The notes under the pieces are model-generated. The model worked only from the letters and a program-made list of their open reading frames with translations, was not told the DNA's origin and did not search any database. Made by a program: the position numbers and the translations under genes. Positions 24,841-33,524 of a DNA stretch of 64,000 nucleotides are shown piece by piece. How positions within the stretch are numbered: position 1 is the first letter of the stretch; each line of letters opens with the position of its first letter. Where the stretch lies: contig NZ_JBEXMJ010000002.1 in assembly GCF_040610475.1 (NCBI RefSeq), forward strand, positions 217,541-281,540, in the 5' to 3' direction. This stretch comes from Actinopolymorpha sp. NPDC004070 (GTDB taxonomy: Bacteria; Actinomycetota; Actinomycetes; Propionibacteriales; Actinopolymorphaceae).

Positions 24841-26295
24841 TCAGCGGGAGATCTCCTCCGCGGGATCCACGGCGTTCACGGCGTTCCCGGCGTCCGGGTC
24901 GTCCGCGGCGGCCAGCTCGTCGTCGACGTACCTCGCCCGGGCCGCCATCAGGCCGGTCGCCACCTGCGGCACCACCAGCACCAGCAGCAGCCCGATCGGC
25001 ACCGTCCATCCGCCGGTCACGTCGAACAACGCGCCCATCGCCAGCGGCCCGCAGGCCGCCAGCAGGTAGCCCACGCTCTGGGTGAACCCGGACAGCCGCG
25101 CCGTCACGTCGTGCGACCGCGAACGCAGCCCGATCATCGTCAGCGTCAGCGGGAACGCGCCACCGCCCAGGCCGAGCAGGATCGCCCAGGCGACCGCCCC
25201 GGACGCGGGCGCGAGCAGCAGCCCGACGTAGCCGACGACGTACGCCGCGCCGCACGCCCACACCAGCGGACGCTGGTCGGGCAGCCGGGCGGCCAGCGAC
25301 GGGAAGAGCAGGGACAGGGGTACTCCGACCAGCGGCAGGATCGCCAGCAGCAGCCCCGCGTGCGCCGCGTCCACCCCGGCGTCCCGGAAGATCTGCGGCA
25401 GCCAGCCGAACGCGGCGTACGCCTGCAGCGACTGCAGCCCGAAGTACCCCGCCAGCGACCACGCCAGCGGCGAGCGGCCGACCGACCACAGCGACTCGTG
25501 CCGGTTTCCCGCAGTCCCTGTGCTCCCCGGACCGGCCGGCCGGGCGACCACGCCCCGGTGCCGGGCCAGCACCAGCCACGGCAACAGCGCCACCGCACCG
25601 GCCAGCGCCCACGCGCCGAGGCCGAACCGCCAGCCGCCGAACGCGTGCGCGATCGGCACGGTCAGCGCCGCCGGCACCGTGGTGCCGACGGCCATCGAGG
25701 TGGTGTACGCGGCGGTGGCCAGGCCCACCCTCCCCGGGAAGTACGCCTTGACGAACGCCGGGACGAGGACGTTCCCGGCCGCCATCCCGGCCAGCGCCAC
25801 CGTCGTGGCCAGCAGGAACACCGGCACGGACGGGACCAGCACCCGCACCAGTTGCCCGGCCACCACGGCGAACAGTGCCGCGGCCAGCACCCGCCGGGAA
25901 CCGAACCGGCGCGACCAGCCGGGCGCCATCGCACCGAACGCGGCGAAGCTGAGCACGGGCAGGGTGGTCAGGACGCCGGCCACCAGCGCGGAGACGCCGA
26001 GGTCGGTGCTCAGCTCGTCCAGGACCGCACCGAGGCCGGAGACGGCGGGGCGCAGGTTGAAGGCGAGGAGGACGACGGCGGCGAGGAGCAGCCAGGCCGG
26101 CCAGCCGCGGGCCACGGCCGACTGTGCCGGGACGCTGGGCTGCGCGGTGCGCCGCTCCGCGTCCAGCGTCGTCACCGCGACATCGGCATAGGAGGAGGTG
26201 CGGTGAGACTCTGCGGCGCTGCCGACGGGCGCCACCAGTGACGGGGAGGGAGCCGATGAGCCGGCGGATTCGCAGGTTGATGACACGTGGGCCAA
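24841..26295 (-). CDS. MFS transporter, CynX/NimT-like
   Basis: 484 residues as drawn, with about 12 hydrophobic segments beginning at WPAWLLLAAVVLLAFNLRPA, the NLRPA motif being typical of CynX/NimT-type permeases. A cytoplasmic loop lies near the middle (RHRGVVARPAGPGSTGTAGN). The first ~60 residues are low-complexity and the start (TTG 26295 or an internal GTG) is uncertain. It could export or import the product of the adjacent aminotransferase set, but is separated from it by ~100 bp. Confidence 0.8.
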   Translation of the reverse strand: MAHVSSTCESAGSSAPSPSLVAPVGSAAESHRTSSYADVAVTTLDAERRTAQPSVPAQSAVARGWPAWLLLAAVVLLAFNLRPAVSGLGAVLDELSTDLGVSALVAGVLTTLPVLSFAAFGAMAPGWSRRFGSRRVLAAALFAVVAGQLVRVLVPSVPVFLLATTVALAGMAAGNVLVPAFVKAYFPGRVGLATAAYTTSMAVGTTVPAALTVPIAHAFGGWRFGLGAWALAGAVALLPWLVLARHRGVVARPAGPGSTGTAGNRHESLWSVGRSPLAWSLAGYFGLQSLQAYAAFGWLPQIFRDAGVDAAHAGLLLAILPLVGVPLSLLFPSLAARLPDQRPLVWACGAAYVVGYVGLLLAPASGAVAWAILLGLGGGAFPLTLTMIGLRSRSHDVTARLSGFTQSVGYLLAACGPLAMGALFDVTGGWTVPIGLLLVLVVPQVATGLMAARARYVDDELAAADDPDAGNAVNAVDPAEEISR

Positions 26296-26355
26296 TCGTA
26301 TGGGGTCTCGCCCGGAGGGCCCACCCGTTATCCGCCCGCCGAGCCCCCGTCCCCA

Positions 26356-26416
26356 AACGATCAGCCGAACGATCAGCCCGGGTCAGCCGAAGGGATCAGC
26401 CGGAACGGTCAACCCG
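26356..26416. repeat. Degenerate 12-bp direct repeats (AACGATCAGCC)
   Basis: AACGATCAGCC occurs at 26356-26366 and 26368-26378, followed by two decayed versions (GGTCAGCCGA, GGGATCAGCCGG). It lies in the 113-bp gap upstream of the MFS gene. It may be a regulator site or slippage product. Confidence 0.4.
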
Positions 26417-27185
26417 AGACGTCGGCGCGGGTGGTCCGGTTCCGGCTCACCATCGCCCGCAGGACCAGGGCGAGGAACCTCGTGTTGGTCACGGCGTACC
26501 GCGTGAACAGCCGGCGCGGCTCCTGCAGTAGCCGGAACAACCACTCCAGCCCCAGTCGCTGCATGTACGCCGGCGCCCGGCGCAGGTCGCCGGCCAGGAC
26601 GTCGAAGCTGCCGCCCACGCCGATGCACACCGGCACCTGCGCCTGGTGGGCACCCTCGACGATGAAGCGCTCCTTGGTGGGGGTCGGCATGCCGACGAAG
26701 ACCACGTCCGGGTCGGCCGAGCGCACCTCGTCCCACACACGGTCGGCGTCGTCGGGACCGAAGTAGCCGTCGCGGTGGCCGGCGATGCGGACGCCCCGGG
26801 CGCTGAGCTGACCGGCCAGCCGGCGGACCACCTCGTCGCGGCCGCCGAGCAGGTAGACCCGCCACCCGGTCTCCCGGGAACGGTCGAGCACCTGCTCCAT
26901 CAGGTCGATCCCGGCGACCCGCTCCGGCAGCGGCTGGCCGAGGACGCGGGCGGCCCAGACGAACGGCTGGCCGTCGGATCCGATCAGGTCACCGCGTTCG
27001 AGGACGGCGAGATAGTCGGGGTCGTCGTGCGCGCGCACCACGTTCGCGGCGTTGACACACAGGTGGGTGCCGCTCTGGCGGCTGGCGACCCGTTCTTCCA
27101 CCCAGTTCAACGTGCCCTGCATGTCGACCGCGTCGACGGGCACGCCGAGCACTCGTAGCCGACGACTCACACTCGTCACGGCCAT
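26409..27185 (-). CDS. WecB/TagA/CpsF-family glycosyltransferase
   Basis: 258 residues. Family markers in order: LGVPVDAVDMQGTLNWV, LCVNAANVVRAHDDPDY, GSDGQPFVWAARVLG, GWRVYLLGGRDEV, DVVFVGMPTPTKERFI and CIGVGGSFDVLAGDLRRAP. It transfers N-acetylmannosamine-like sugars to polyprenol-linked acceptors in cell-surface polysaccharide synthesis at the inner face of the membrane. ATG 27185 is chosen with AAGGGG 10 nt upstream. No other polysaccharide genes are adjacent. Confidence 0.9.
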   Translation of the reverse strand: MAVTSVSRRLRVLGVPVDAVDMQGTLNWVEERVASRQSGTHLCVNAANVVRAHDDPDYLAVLERGDLIGSDGQPFVWAARVLGQPLPERVAGIDLMEQVLDRSRETGWRVYLLGGRDEVVRRLAGQLSARGVRIAGHRDGYFGPDDADRVWDEVRSADPDVVFVGMPTPTKERFIVEGAHQAQVPVCIGVGGSFDVLAGDLRRAPAYMQRLGLEWLFRLLQEPRRLFTRYAVTNTRFLALVLRAMVSRNRTTRADVSG

Positions 27186-27231
27186 CTGTCGCACACCCCT
27201 TAGGAGACGAGCCCCCCAGCCTGTCTTTCTT

Positions 27232-27239
27232 TTATCGGC
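27232..27239 (-). promoter_or_regulatory. GCCGATAA, WhiG/FliA-type -10 element upstream of the WecB-like gene
   Basis: The minus strand reads GCCGATAA about 47 bp before the start at 27185. This equals the full -10 consensus of WhiG/FliA-type sigma factors. The expected -35 TAAA 15 bp upstream is not present (TGGT there), so the assignment is weak. Confidence 0.3.
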
Positions 27240-27280
27240 TTTTTGCCAGCACAGACCATAGAGGTGGCGAACGCGATCAG

Positions 27281-27301
27281 GGGCGCCGGGCGCCCATTTT
27301 T
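27281..27301 (+). terminator. Hairpin with T5 tract, plus strand
   Basis: GGGCG (27281-27285) pairs with CGCCC (27291-27295) around CCGGG, followed by ATTTTT. It looks like an intrinsic terminator for plus-strand transcripts, yet no plus-strand gene precedes it for several kilobases. Confidence 0.4.
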
Positions 27302-27353
27302 GTCATAGGTATTGACTTTTGGGAGGTTTGAACGCCGTTTCGTCACTTGGGGT

Positions 27354-28151
27354 TCATCGTTGCGCACTGACAGTGAACCGGCGATGCGCCAGCGTGGGAT
27401 TGCGGGTGCGCGCCTGCGCCAGGCGTTCGGCGTCGACGTCGCCCGTCGCCGCGCCCACCTGCTCGCCCAGCGACGTCACCACGACCCCCATCGGGTCGAC
27501 GAGCATGCTGTGGCCGGAGTACGCCGAACCACACTGCCCGGAGGCGGCGACGTAGCTGGTGTTCTCGATCGCCCGGGCCCGCGCCAGCGTGACCCAGTGG
27601 TCCTCCTTCAGCGGGCCGCGCATCCAGGCGGCCGGCACCACCAGGACGTCCGCGCCGGCGTCGACCAGCGTCCTCGCGAACTCCGGGAAGCGAAGGTCGT
27701 AGCACGTGAGCAGGCCGAGCCGGTGGTCGCCGACGGGGACGGTGACCGGCGTCGGCTCCCCCGCCACCAGCCGGTCGGACTCGCGGTAGCCGAACGCGTC
27801 GTAGAGGTGGATCTTGCGGTAGGTCGCGGCGAGCGAACCGTCCGGGCGTACGACCACGAGCGTGTTGTGGACCCGCCCCGGGTCGTCGGCGACGCGCTCG
27901 AACATCCCGGCCACCATGACCGCGCCGAGTTCGCCGGCCAGGTCGGCAAGCCCCCGCACGAACGGGCCGTCCAGCGGCTCGGCGTACTCCGCGAGCACGG
28001 TGTCGGCCGAGCCGAAGTCGCACATGCTCGCCTCCGGGCACACCACGACGGCGGGCCGGTCGGTGGCGACGGAACGGGCCAGCCGCCCGATCTCGGCGAG
28101 GTTGCGTTCCTTGTCCAGGGTGGCGGTGAACTGCAGCAGGGCGATGCGCAC
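27354..28151 (-). CDS. Carbon-nitrogen hydrolase (nitrilase-superfamily amidase)
   Basis: 265 residues. The Glu-Lys-Cys triad is visible: VVVCPEASM (Glu), YRKIHLYDAFG (Lys) and LLTCYDLRFPEF (Cys). Family members cleave amides such as omega-amidase or N-carbamoyl substrates. The GTG at 28151 begins the conserved RIALLQFTATLDKERN. It is divergent from the MobA-like gene with 39 bp between the starts. Confidence 0.9.
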   Translation of the reverse strand: MRIALLQFTATLDKERNLAEIGRLARSVATDRPAVVVCPEASMCDFGSADTVLAEYAEPLDGPFVRGLADLAGELGAVMVAGMFERVADDPGRVHNTLVVVRPDGSLAATYRKIHLYDAFGYRESDRLVAGEPTPVTVPVGDHRLGLLTCYDLRFPEFARTLVDAGADVLVVPAAWMRGPLKEDHWVTLARARAIENTSYVAASGQCGSAYSGHSMLVDPMGVVVTSLGEQVGAATGDVDAERLAQARTRNPTLAHRRFTVSAQR

Positions 28152-28190
28152 CGGTCCAGTCTGCCGTGCCCGGGTGCCACACTCGACCCC

Positions 28191-29198
28191 GTGACCACTC
28201 CGACGCCTCCCACGTCTGGAGTGCCCGGCGGTCCGGCGTACGACGCGATCGTGCTCGCCGGCGGCGGCGCGCGGCGGTTCGGGGGTACCGACAAGGTGCT
28301 GCTCCCGGTCGGCGGCCGGCCGATGCTCGACCGGGTGCTCGCCGCCTGCGCCGGTGCCGCCTCGGTCACCGTGGTCGGGCCGCGGCGTCCGGTGGACCCG
28401 CACCTTCCCGTACGCACCCACTGGACCAGGGAGGATCCGCCCGGCTCGGGACCGCTCGCGGCGGTGGCGGCCGGGCTCGGCGCAGGTGCCACACCCGTCG
28501 TGGTGGTGCTGGCCGCGGACATGCCGCTGGTGGACGCGGACGTGGTGGCCGACCTGGTGGCCGCACTGGCCGGCGTGGGTCCGGACGTCGAGGCGGTCAC
28601 GCTGACCGACGAGACCGGGCGTACACAGCCGCTGGCCGCGGCGTACCGGCGTACAGCCGTCGACCGGGTACTGGCCGAGACCGGTGATCCACGCAACCAA
28701 CCCGCCCGTCGGCTCACCACCCGTCTGAAGTGCGCGGAGCTCCGCTCGCCCTTGGCCGCCCGTGACTGCGACACCCCGGACGACCTCGCCGTCGCCGACC
28801 GGCTCGCCCGTACTTCCCCCGACGGCACCCACAGCACCCACAGCACCGAAAGGCCACCCATGCTCCTCGACTGGGCCCGTCAGCTCACCACCGCGCTGGC
28901 CACCGACGCCACCGAGCCCTCCCAGACCTCCGGCGCCGGCGTGAGCCAGGTGGTCGACTCCGACCTGATCGACACGATCCTCGACCTGGCCCGCGACGCC
29001 GCGCACAACGTCGACCGGCCGGCCGCGCCGCTGACGACGTTCCTGGTGGGGTACGCCGCCGCGCGCCGGGGCGGCTCGCCGGACGATCTCGCGGCCTGTG
29101 TCGACCTGGCCCGCGCCCTCGCTCTGCGCTGGGACACCGGCGACGGATCAACTGATCCGTCGGGTCCGGGCAGTGCGGAGACCGGCTCGGCGGACTGA
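28191..29198 (+). CDS. MobA-like nucleotidyltransferase fused to DUF6457
   Basis: 335 residues. Residues ~15-210 are a MobA-type NTP transferase: AIVLAGGGARRFGGTDKVLL, AADMPLVDADVV and CDTPDDLAVADRL. Members make molybdopterin guanine dinucleotide. Residues ~225-320 (LLDWARQLTTALATDA, then NVDRPAAPLTTFLVGYAAAR) match DUF6457, often fused to or next to MobA in actinobacteria. The GTG start at 28191 lies 39 bp from the divergent amidase start. No other molybdenum-cofactor gene is nearby. Confidence 0.85.
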   Translation: MTTPTPPTSGVPGGPAYDAIVLAGGGARRFGGTDKVLLPVGGRPMLDRVLAACAGAASVTVVGPRRPVDPHLPVRTHWTREDPPGSGPLAAVAAGLGAGATPVVVVLAADMPLVDADVVADLVAALAGVGPDVEAVTLTDETGRTQPLAAAYRRTAVDRVLAETGDPRNQPARRLTTRLKCAELRSPLAARDCDTPDDLAVADRLARTSPDGTHSTHSTERPPMLLDWARQLTTALATDATEPSQTSGAGVSQVVDSDLIDTILDLARDAAHNVDRPAAPLTTFLVGYAAARRGGSPDDLAACVDLARALALRWDTGDGSTDPSGPGSAETGSAD

Positions 29199-29231
29199 CC
29201 GAACCCGGCTGGCGCTACTGTCATTGCCGCC

Positions 29232-30398
29232 ATGTCACTTCCGCAGCGTCCCAACCGCGCGTTGCCGCACCTGTTCGGCGAGGTGCGTCTCCCCGAGAAC
29301 TACGTCCCGCCCCTGCGTCAGATCGCCATCCGGGTCGCCGCCGCGCTCGGACTGCTCGCGCTGGTGGTCGCGGTGGTCTACCTCGACCGGGACGGATACC
29401 GGGACGCCGCGGGCGGGTCACTCAGCGTGCTCGACTCGTTGTACTACGCGACGGTCAGCCTCACGACCACCGGATACGGCGACATCACGCCGATCACCCA
29501 GCAGGCCCGGCTGACGAACGTCCTGCTCGTCACGCCGCTGCGGATCGCTTTCCTTATCGTGTTGGTCGGTACGACCCTGGAGGTCCTGGCCACGCGGAGC
29601 CGGGAGCAGTGGCGCATTTCGCGATGGAGGACCAGGTTGCGCGATCACACCGTCGTCGTCGGGTACGGCACGAAGGGCCGCAGCGCGGTCGACACCCTCA
29701 TCAACGGCGGGATTCCCGCCGACCAGATCGTCGTCGTCGACGCGTCACCGGGTGCGGTGGCCGAGGCGAACGCCGCCGGTCTGAGTGGGGTGGTCGGCGA
29801 CGCCACCCGGGCCGACGTACTCCGCCGTGCCGAACTCTCCGTGGCCTCCCGCGTCATCGTCACCGCTCACCGGGACGACACGGCGGTCCTGGTCACACTC
29901 ACCGCCCGCCAGCTGAACCCCAGCGCCACGGTGGTGGTGTCGGTACGCGAGGCGGAGAACATCCGGCTGCTGCGCCAGAGCGGCGCCGACGTCACCGTCA
30001 CCTCCTCCGACGCGGTGGGCCGGATCATGGGCCTGTCCACGGTCAGCCCGGCACTCGGAACGGTGCTTGAGGACCTGCTCAGCTACGGCGAGGGCATGGA
30101 GGTGGCCGAGCGTCCCGTACTCCCCCGCGAGGAGGGCCGGTCGCCGCGCAACCTCGACGACGTGGCCGTGGCCGTCGTCCGCGGCGGCGAGGTCTACCGC
30201 TACTTCGACCCGACCGTGTCGCAGTTGCTGCGCGGGGACCGGGTCATCGTGGTCCGGCCCGCCGAGGAGCTCCCGTGGGCGCCCCGGCCGGGCGGGGAAC
30301 ACGACGCCCACCACGACGACCCCGACGACGGCGACGAGATCGGGCCGATCAGGCCGGCCGGGTCGGACGTGCCCGGCGGCCCCCACGCCACGCGGTGA
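29232..30398 (+). CDS. Potassium channel with RCK/TrkA-N domain
   Basis: 388 residues. Two membrane helices (IAIRVAAALGLLALVVAVVY and TPLRIAFLIVLVGTTLEVLA) flank the pore filter TTTGYGD. The cytosolic RCK domain follows: HTVVVGYGTKGRSAVDTL (GxGxxG), VVVDASPGAVAEANAAG and GDATRADVL. A TrkA-C-like region precedes an acidic His/Asp tail. It conducts K+ and is gated by nucleotide or ion binding. Confidence 0.9.
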   Translation: MSLPQRPNRALPHLFGEVRLPENYVPPLRQIAIRVAAALGLLALVVAVVYLDRDGYRDAAGGSLSVLDSLYYATVSLTTTGYGDITPITQQARLTNVLLVTPLRIAFLIVLVGTTLEVLATRSREQWRISRWRTRLRDHTVVVGYGTKGRSAVDTLINGGIPADQIVVVDASPGAVAEANAAGLSGVVGDATRADVLRRAELSVASRVIVTAHRDDTAVLVTLTARQLNPSATVVVSVREAENIRLLRQSGADVTVTSSDAVGRIMGLSTVSPALGTVLEDLLSYGEGMEVAERPVLPREEGRSPRNLDDVAVAVVRGGEVYRYFDPTVSQLLRGDRVIVVRPAEELPWAPRPGGEHDAHHDDPDDGDEIGPIRPAGSDVPGGPHATR

Positions 30399-30486
30399 GA
30401 CACACGTCCCAGGTGTCAGGACGCCGAACGGGTCGCATAACGACCAGGTAAGGCGACAGCCGGCCGACCTGGAGGAGAGCCGAACG

Positions 30487-31473
30487 ATGCGTGCAGTCCT
30501 ACTCGAGGGTGCGGGGGGGCCGGAGGTCCTGAGGCTCGGGGACGTGCCCGATCCCGAACCCGGCCCCGGCGAGGTGGTCATCGACGTGGTCGCGGCCGGC
30601 GTCAACCGCGCCGACGTGATGCAGCGCCAGGGCAACTACCCGCCGCCGCCGGGTGCGTCGGACATCCTCGGGCTGGAGTGTTCGGGCCGGATCGCCGCGG
30701 TGGGCCCGGACGTCGACGGCTTCGCGGTCGGCGACGAGGTGTGCGCGCTGCTGGCCGGCGGCGGGTACGCCGAGAAGGTGGCGGTGCCCGCCGGCCAGGT
30801 GCTTCCCCGGCCTGAGGGCGTGAGCCTGGTCGAGGCGGCCGCGCTGCCGGAGGCGGTCTGCACCGTGTGGTCCAACGTGTTCATGCTCGCCGTGCTGCAG
30901 CCCCGGGAGACCCTGCTGGTGCACGGTGGCGCGAGCGGCATCGGCACCACCGCGATCCAGTTGGCCACCGCGCTCGGTGCGCGGGTCCTGGCCACGGCGG
31001 GTGGACCGGCCAAGTGCGCGGTGTGCCGCGACCTCGGCGCCGACGTCGCCGTCGACTACCGCGAGGAGGACTTCGTGGAGGTCGTACGCGAGACCACCGA
31101 CGGGCACGGCGCCGACGTGATCCTGGACATCGTGGGCGCGCCGTACCTCGACCGCAACGTCTCCACCCTGGCCACCGAGGGCCGGCTGGTCGTCATCGGA
31201 ATGCAGGGTGGCAGCAAGGGCGAGCTCGACCTGGGCCGGCTGCTGGTCAAGCGGGCCGCCGTCCTCGCGACCGGGCTGCGTGCCCGGCCCGTGGCGGAGA
31301 AGTCGGCCATCGTGGCGAGCGTCCGGGAGTACGTCTGGCCGCTGGTCGCCGACGGCCACCTGCGCCCGGTCGTGCACCAGGTGGTGCCGATCGACCAGGT
31401 GGCGGAGGCACACGGCATCCTCGACCGCGGGGAGCAGGTCGGCAAGGTCCTGCTGGCCGTCCGCGACGAGTAG
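30487..31473 (+). CDS. Zinc-independent NAD(P)H quinone oxidoreductase, MDR superfamily
   Basis: 328 residues. The N-terminal GroES-like domain (VNRADVMQRQGNYPPPPGAS) is followed by the nucleotide-binding LLVHGGASGIGTTAIQLATA and the zeta-crystallin-type C-terminus (VIGMQGGSKGELDLGRLLVK). It lacks the catalytic and structural zinc cysteines of alcohol dehydrogenases. ATG 30487 follows a GAGGAGAG site. Confidence 0.9.
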   Translation: MRAVLLEGAGGPEVLRLGDVPDPEPGPGEVVIDVVAAGVNRADVMQRQGNYPPPPGASDILGLECSGRIAAVGPDVDGFAVGDEVCALLAGGGYAEKVAVPAGQVLPRPEGVSLVEAAALPEAVCTVWSNVFMLAVLQPRETLLVHGGASGIGTTAIQLATALGARVLATAGGPAKCAVCRDLGADVAVDYREEDFVEVVRETTDGHGADVILDIVGAPYLDRNVSTLATEGRLVVIGMQGGSKGELDLGRLLVKRAAVLATGLRARPVAEKSAIVASVREYVWPLVADGHLRPVVHQVVPIDQVAEAHGILDRGEQVGKVLLAVRDE

Positions 31474-31719
31474 CGAGCGGCGGGCACCAAGCCGGCGGTG
31501 GTTCGGCACCGAACCTTCGTCGCACGGTGCCGAACCGTCCGGCGGGAGTCCAGAAAACGGACAAACGGAAAAAAATCGGGCGGAGAGGCAACCGTGGCGC
31601 CGTTCACCCCGTCCCAACCTGTAACCCGTGGCGGCCGGACCACCGAAATCGGCTGATCCGAGTCGCCGCGGCACGGGACGACGTGCGAGGGCGCACCGAC
31701 GACGAGGCGGGTGAGCGGA

Positions 31720-31878
31720 ATGAACATCGACTACACGCAGAGGGCTCAGCGACTCGCCCGCATCCGCATCCGCGCCGAGGTCGCCCGCCGCCGGGCCGAA
31801 CGGCTCCGCAGATCCGGCGACGCCGAACGCCCCACGTCGCGCGGCCGCTCCGCCGGCCACACCGACCCACATGCCTGA
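31720..31878 (+). CDS. Possible small basic protein
   Basis: 52 residues, MNIDYTQRAQRLARIRIRAE then VARRRAERLRRSG: a highly basic amphipathic helix with a loose tail. GAGCGGA lies just before the ATG. It occupies an otherwise empty 480-bp gap ahead of bpa. It could be real or a chance frame in G+C-rich DNA. Function unknown. Confidence 0.35.
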   Translation: MNIDYTQRAQRLARIRIRAEVARRRAERLRRSGDAERPTSRGRSAGHTDPHA

Positions 31879-31957
31879 GGCAGCCCACCCGCGGGCCTCC
31901 CCCGTTGGCCCGGGGGTGCCCTCGCGTCTGGGACCCGATGGGGTAAGGATGGGTGCC

Positions 31958-32566
31958 ATGACCGATCCCTTCTTCGCCTCCGACGCCGGTGCGACCGGCT
32001 CTGACCACCCCTACGGCAGCGAGGAATCGCCCCGAGTCGTGATCGTCGGCCCCGACGGCATGGCCGTGGAGGGTCCGCCCGACCGGGACGGCGACGCCGA
32101 CCGTGAGGGGCACGAGGACGACGAGCGCTCGGTCACCGACCTGGTCGAGCAGCCGGCCAAGGTGATGCGGATCGGCAGCATGATCAAGCAGCTGCTGGAC
32201 GAGGTGAAGGCCGCGCCGCTGGACGAGGCGAGCCGGCAGCGCCTCCGCGAGATCCACAAGTCGTCGATCGCCGAGCTGGAGAAGGGCCTCGCCCCGGAGT
32301 TGGTCGACGAGCTCAGCCGGCTCTCGCTGCCGTTCGAGGAGGGCGTGGTTCCCTCCGAGGCGGAGCTTCGGGTCGCACAGGCCCAGCTGGTCGGCTGGCT
32401 GGAGGGCCTGTTCCACGGCATCCAGACGGCATTGTTCGCACAGCAGATGGCGGCCCGGGCCCAGCTGGAGCAGATGCGCCGCTCGCTCCCGCCCGGCAGC
32501 CAACTCCCGCCGCAGATGCAGCCGGCGCCGCCGGAGGCCGAGCGTCCCGGGGGCATGTACCTCTGA
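31958..32566 (+). CDS. bpa: Bacterial proteasome activator Bpa
   Basis: 202 residues. SVTDLVEQPAKVMRIGSMIK, IHKSSIAELEKGLAPELVDE, LSLPFEEGVVPSEAELRVAQ and QLVGWLEGLFHGIQTALFAQ form the four-helix Bpa core (DUF2587). It makes a dodecameric ring that opens the 20S proteasome gate without ATP. The C-terminus ends GGMYL, matching the GQYL-like tail that docks into the proteasome. The N-terminal ~65 residues are acidic and disordered. ATG 31958 is preferred; an in-frame ATG 9 nt upstream is possible. Its presence says the organism has a proteasome. Confidence 0.9.
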   Translation: MTDPFFASDAGATGSDHPYGSEESPRVVIVGPDGMAVEGPPDRDGDADREGHEDDERSVTDLVEQPAKVMRIGSMIKQLLDEVKAAPLDEASRQRLREIHKSSIAELEKGLAPELVDELSRLSLPFEEGVVPSEAELRVAQAQLVGWLEGLFHGIQTALFAQQMAARAQLEQMRRSLPPGSQLPPQMQPAPPEAERPGGMYL

Positions 32567-32613
32567 GGTGACGCAGGGGGTCCGCGGCCGGCGTAGCGAC
32601 TGCCTCAGAGGTA
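32558..32613. terminator. Inverted repeat spanning both stop codons of convergent genes
   Basis: TACCTCTGAGG (32558-32568) is the exact reverse complement of CCTCAGAGGTA (32603-32613). Each arm contains the last codons and the TGA of one gene (both proteins end Tyr-Leu). It may fold as a bidirectional terminator, with a further G+C-rich stem in the 34-nt middle. Confidence 0.4.
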
Positions 32614-33423
32614 GATGCTCTCCAGTACGTGCGCGACGCCGTCCTCGTCGTTGGGCGGGCAGCGGCGTTCGACCGCGGCCAGCACCTCCGGGTGCGCGGT
32701 CGCCATCGCGAACGCCGTACCGGCCCAGGCCAGCATCGCCAGGTCGTTCGGCATGTCACCGAACGCCACCACCTCCGTGGGGTCGATCCCGCGTTCGTCA
32801 CACAGCGCGGCCAGGGTCGTCGCCTTCGAGATGCCCTGGGCGGAGATCTCCAGCAGGCCCACCTGGCTGGAGTGGGTGAGCTCGACCAGGTGCCCGGCCG
32901 CCTTCCGGGCCCTCGCGAGCAGTTCGTCCGGTGAGTGGGTGTCGTGGCGGACGAGGAGCTTCACCATCGGCTGGCCCAGCAGGTCGGAGATCTCTCCGAC
33001 GTAGGTCTCACCCGCGACGTCGCCGTCAATGGCGTACGTCTCCTCGTAGCCGAACCGGTCGCCGGACTCCACCCCGAACGACACCCCGGGGATCGCCGCC
33101 CGGATCGCCTCCACCACCGACCTGCCGATCTCCGGCGACAGCGGAAAGCGCTGGACCACCTGCTCCCGGTGCAGGTCGTAGACCAGGGCGCCGTTGGAGC
33201 AGACCGCGATGCCCCGGTGACCGGTCTGCTCGGCCACCGGACGCATCCAGCGCGGCGGCCGCCCGGTCGCGAACACCACCGTCGCGCCGGCCTCCTCCGC
33301 CGCGGCCAGCGCGGCGCGGGTGCGGGCCGAGACGGTTCCGTCGGAACGCAGGAGGGTCCCGTCGAGGTCACTGACGACGAGGCGGGGCGGACTGGAGGGC
33401 AGGTGGTGCGGCGGTACGGTCAC
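32605..33423 (-). CDS. HAD-superfamily Cof-type phosphatase
   Basis: 272 residues, GTG start. Motif I VVSDLDGTLLRSDG, motif II VVFATGRPP, the Cof cap (GIAVCSNGALVYDL) and motifs III/IV KATTLAALCDERG and VVAFGDMPNDLAML. It dephosphorylates small sugar phosphates or similar. It converges on bpa. A second Cof-type HAD gene lies at 36095. Confidence 0.9.
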   Translation of the reverse strand: MTVPPHHLPSSPPRLVVSDLDGTLLRSDGTVSARTRAALAAAEEAGATVVFATGRPPRWMRPVAEQTGHRGIAVCSNGALVYDLHREQVVQRFPLSPEIGRSVVEAIRAAIPGVSFGVESGDRFGYEETYAIDGDVAGETYVGEISDLLGQPMVKLLVRHDTHSPDELLARARKAAGHLVELTHSSQVGLLEISAQGISKATTLAALCDERGIDPTEVVAFGDMPNDLAMLAWAGTAFAMATAHPEVLAAVERRCPPNDEDGVAHVLESIYL

Positions 33424-33524
33424 CGGCCCATCCTCCCAGAGCGGCCCGCTTCGGCGTGGACGCCCGGGACCGTATCACCGCGCTCGGCGGTGATCCGGTC
33501 GGTGAGCCGGTCGGTGATCCGGAG

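Noticed and set aside
24703..26241. 512-residue plus-strand frame opposite the MFS gene
   Set aside because: Gln/Arg/His/Pro-rich antisense shadow; the minus strand encodes a clear 12-helix transporter.
27255..27258. -35 box of a WhiG promoter
   Set aside because: The sequence is TGGT rather than TAAA, so only the -10 half is supported.
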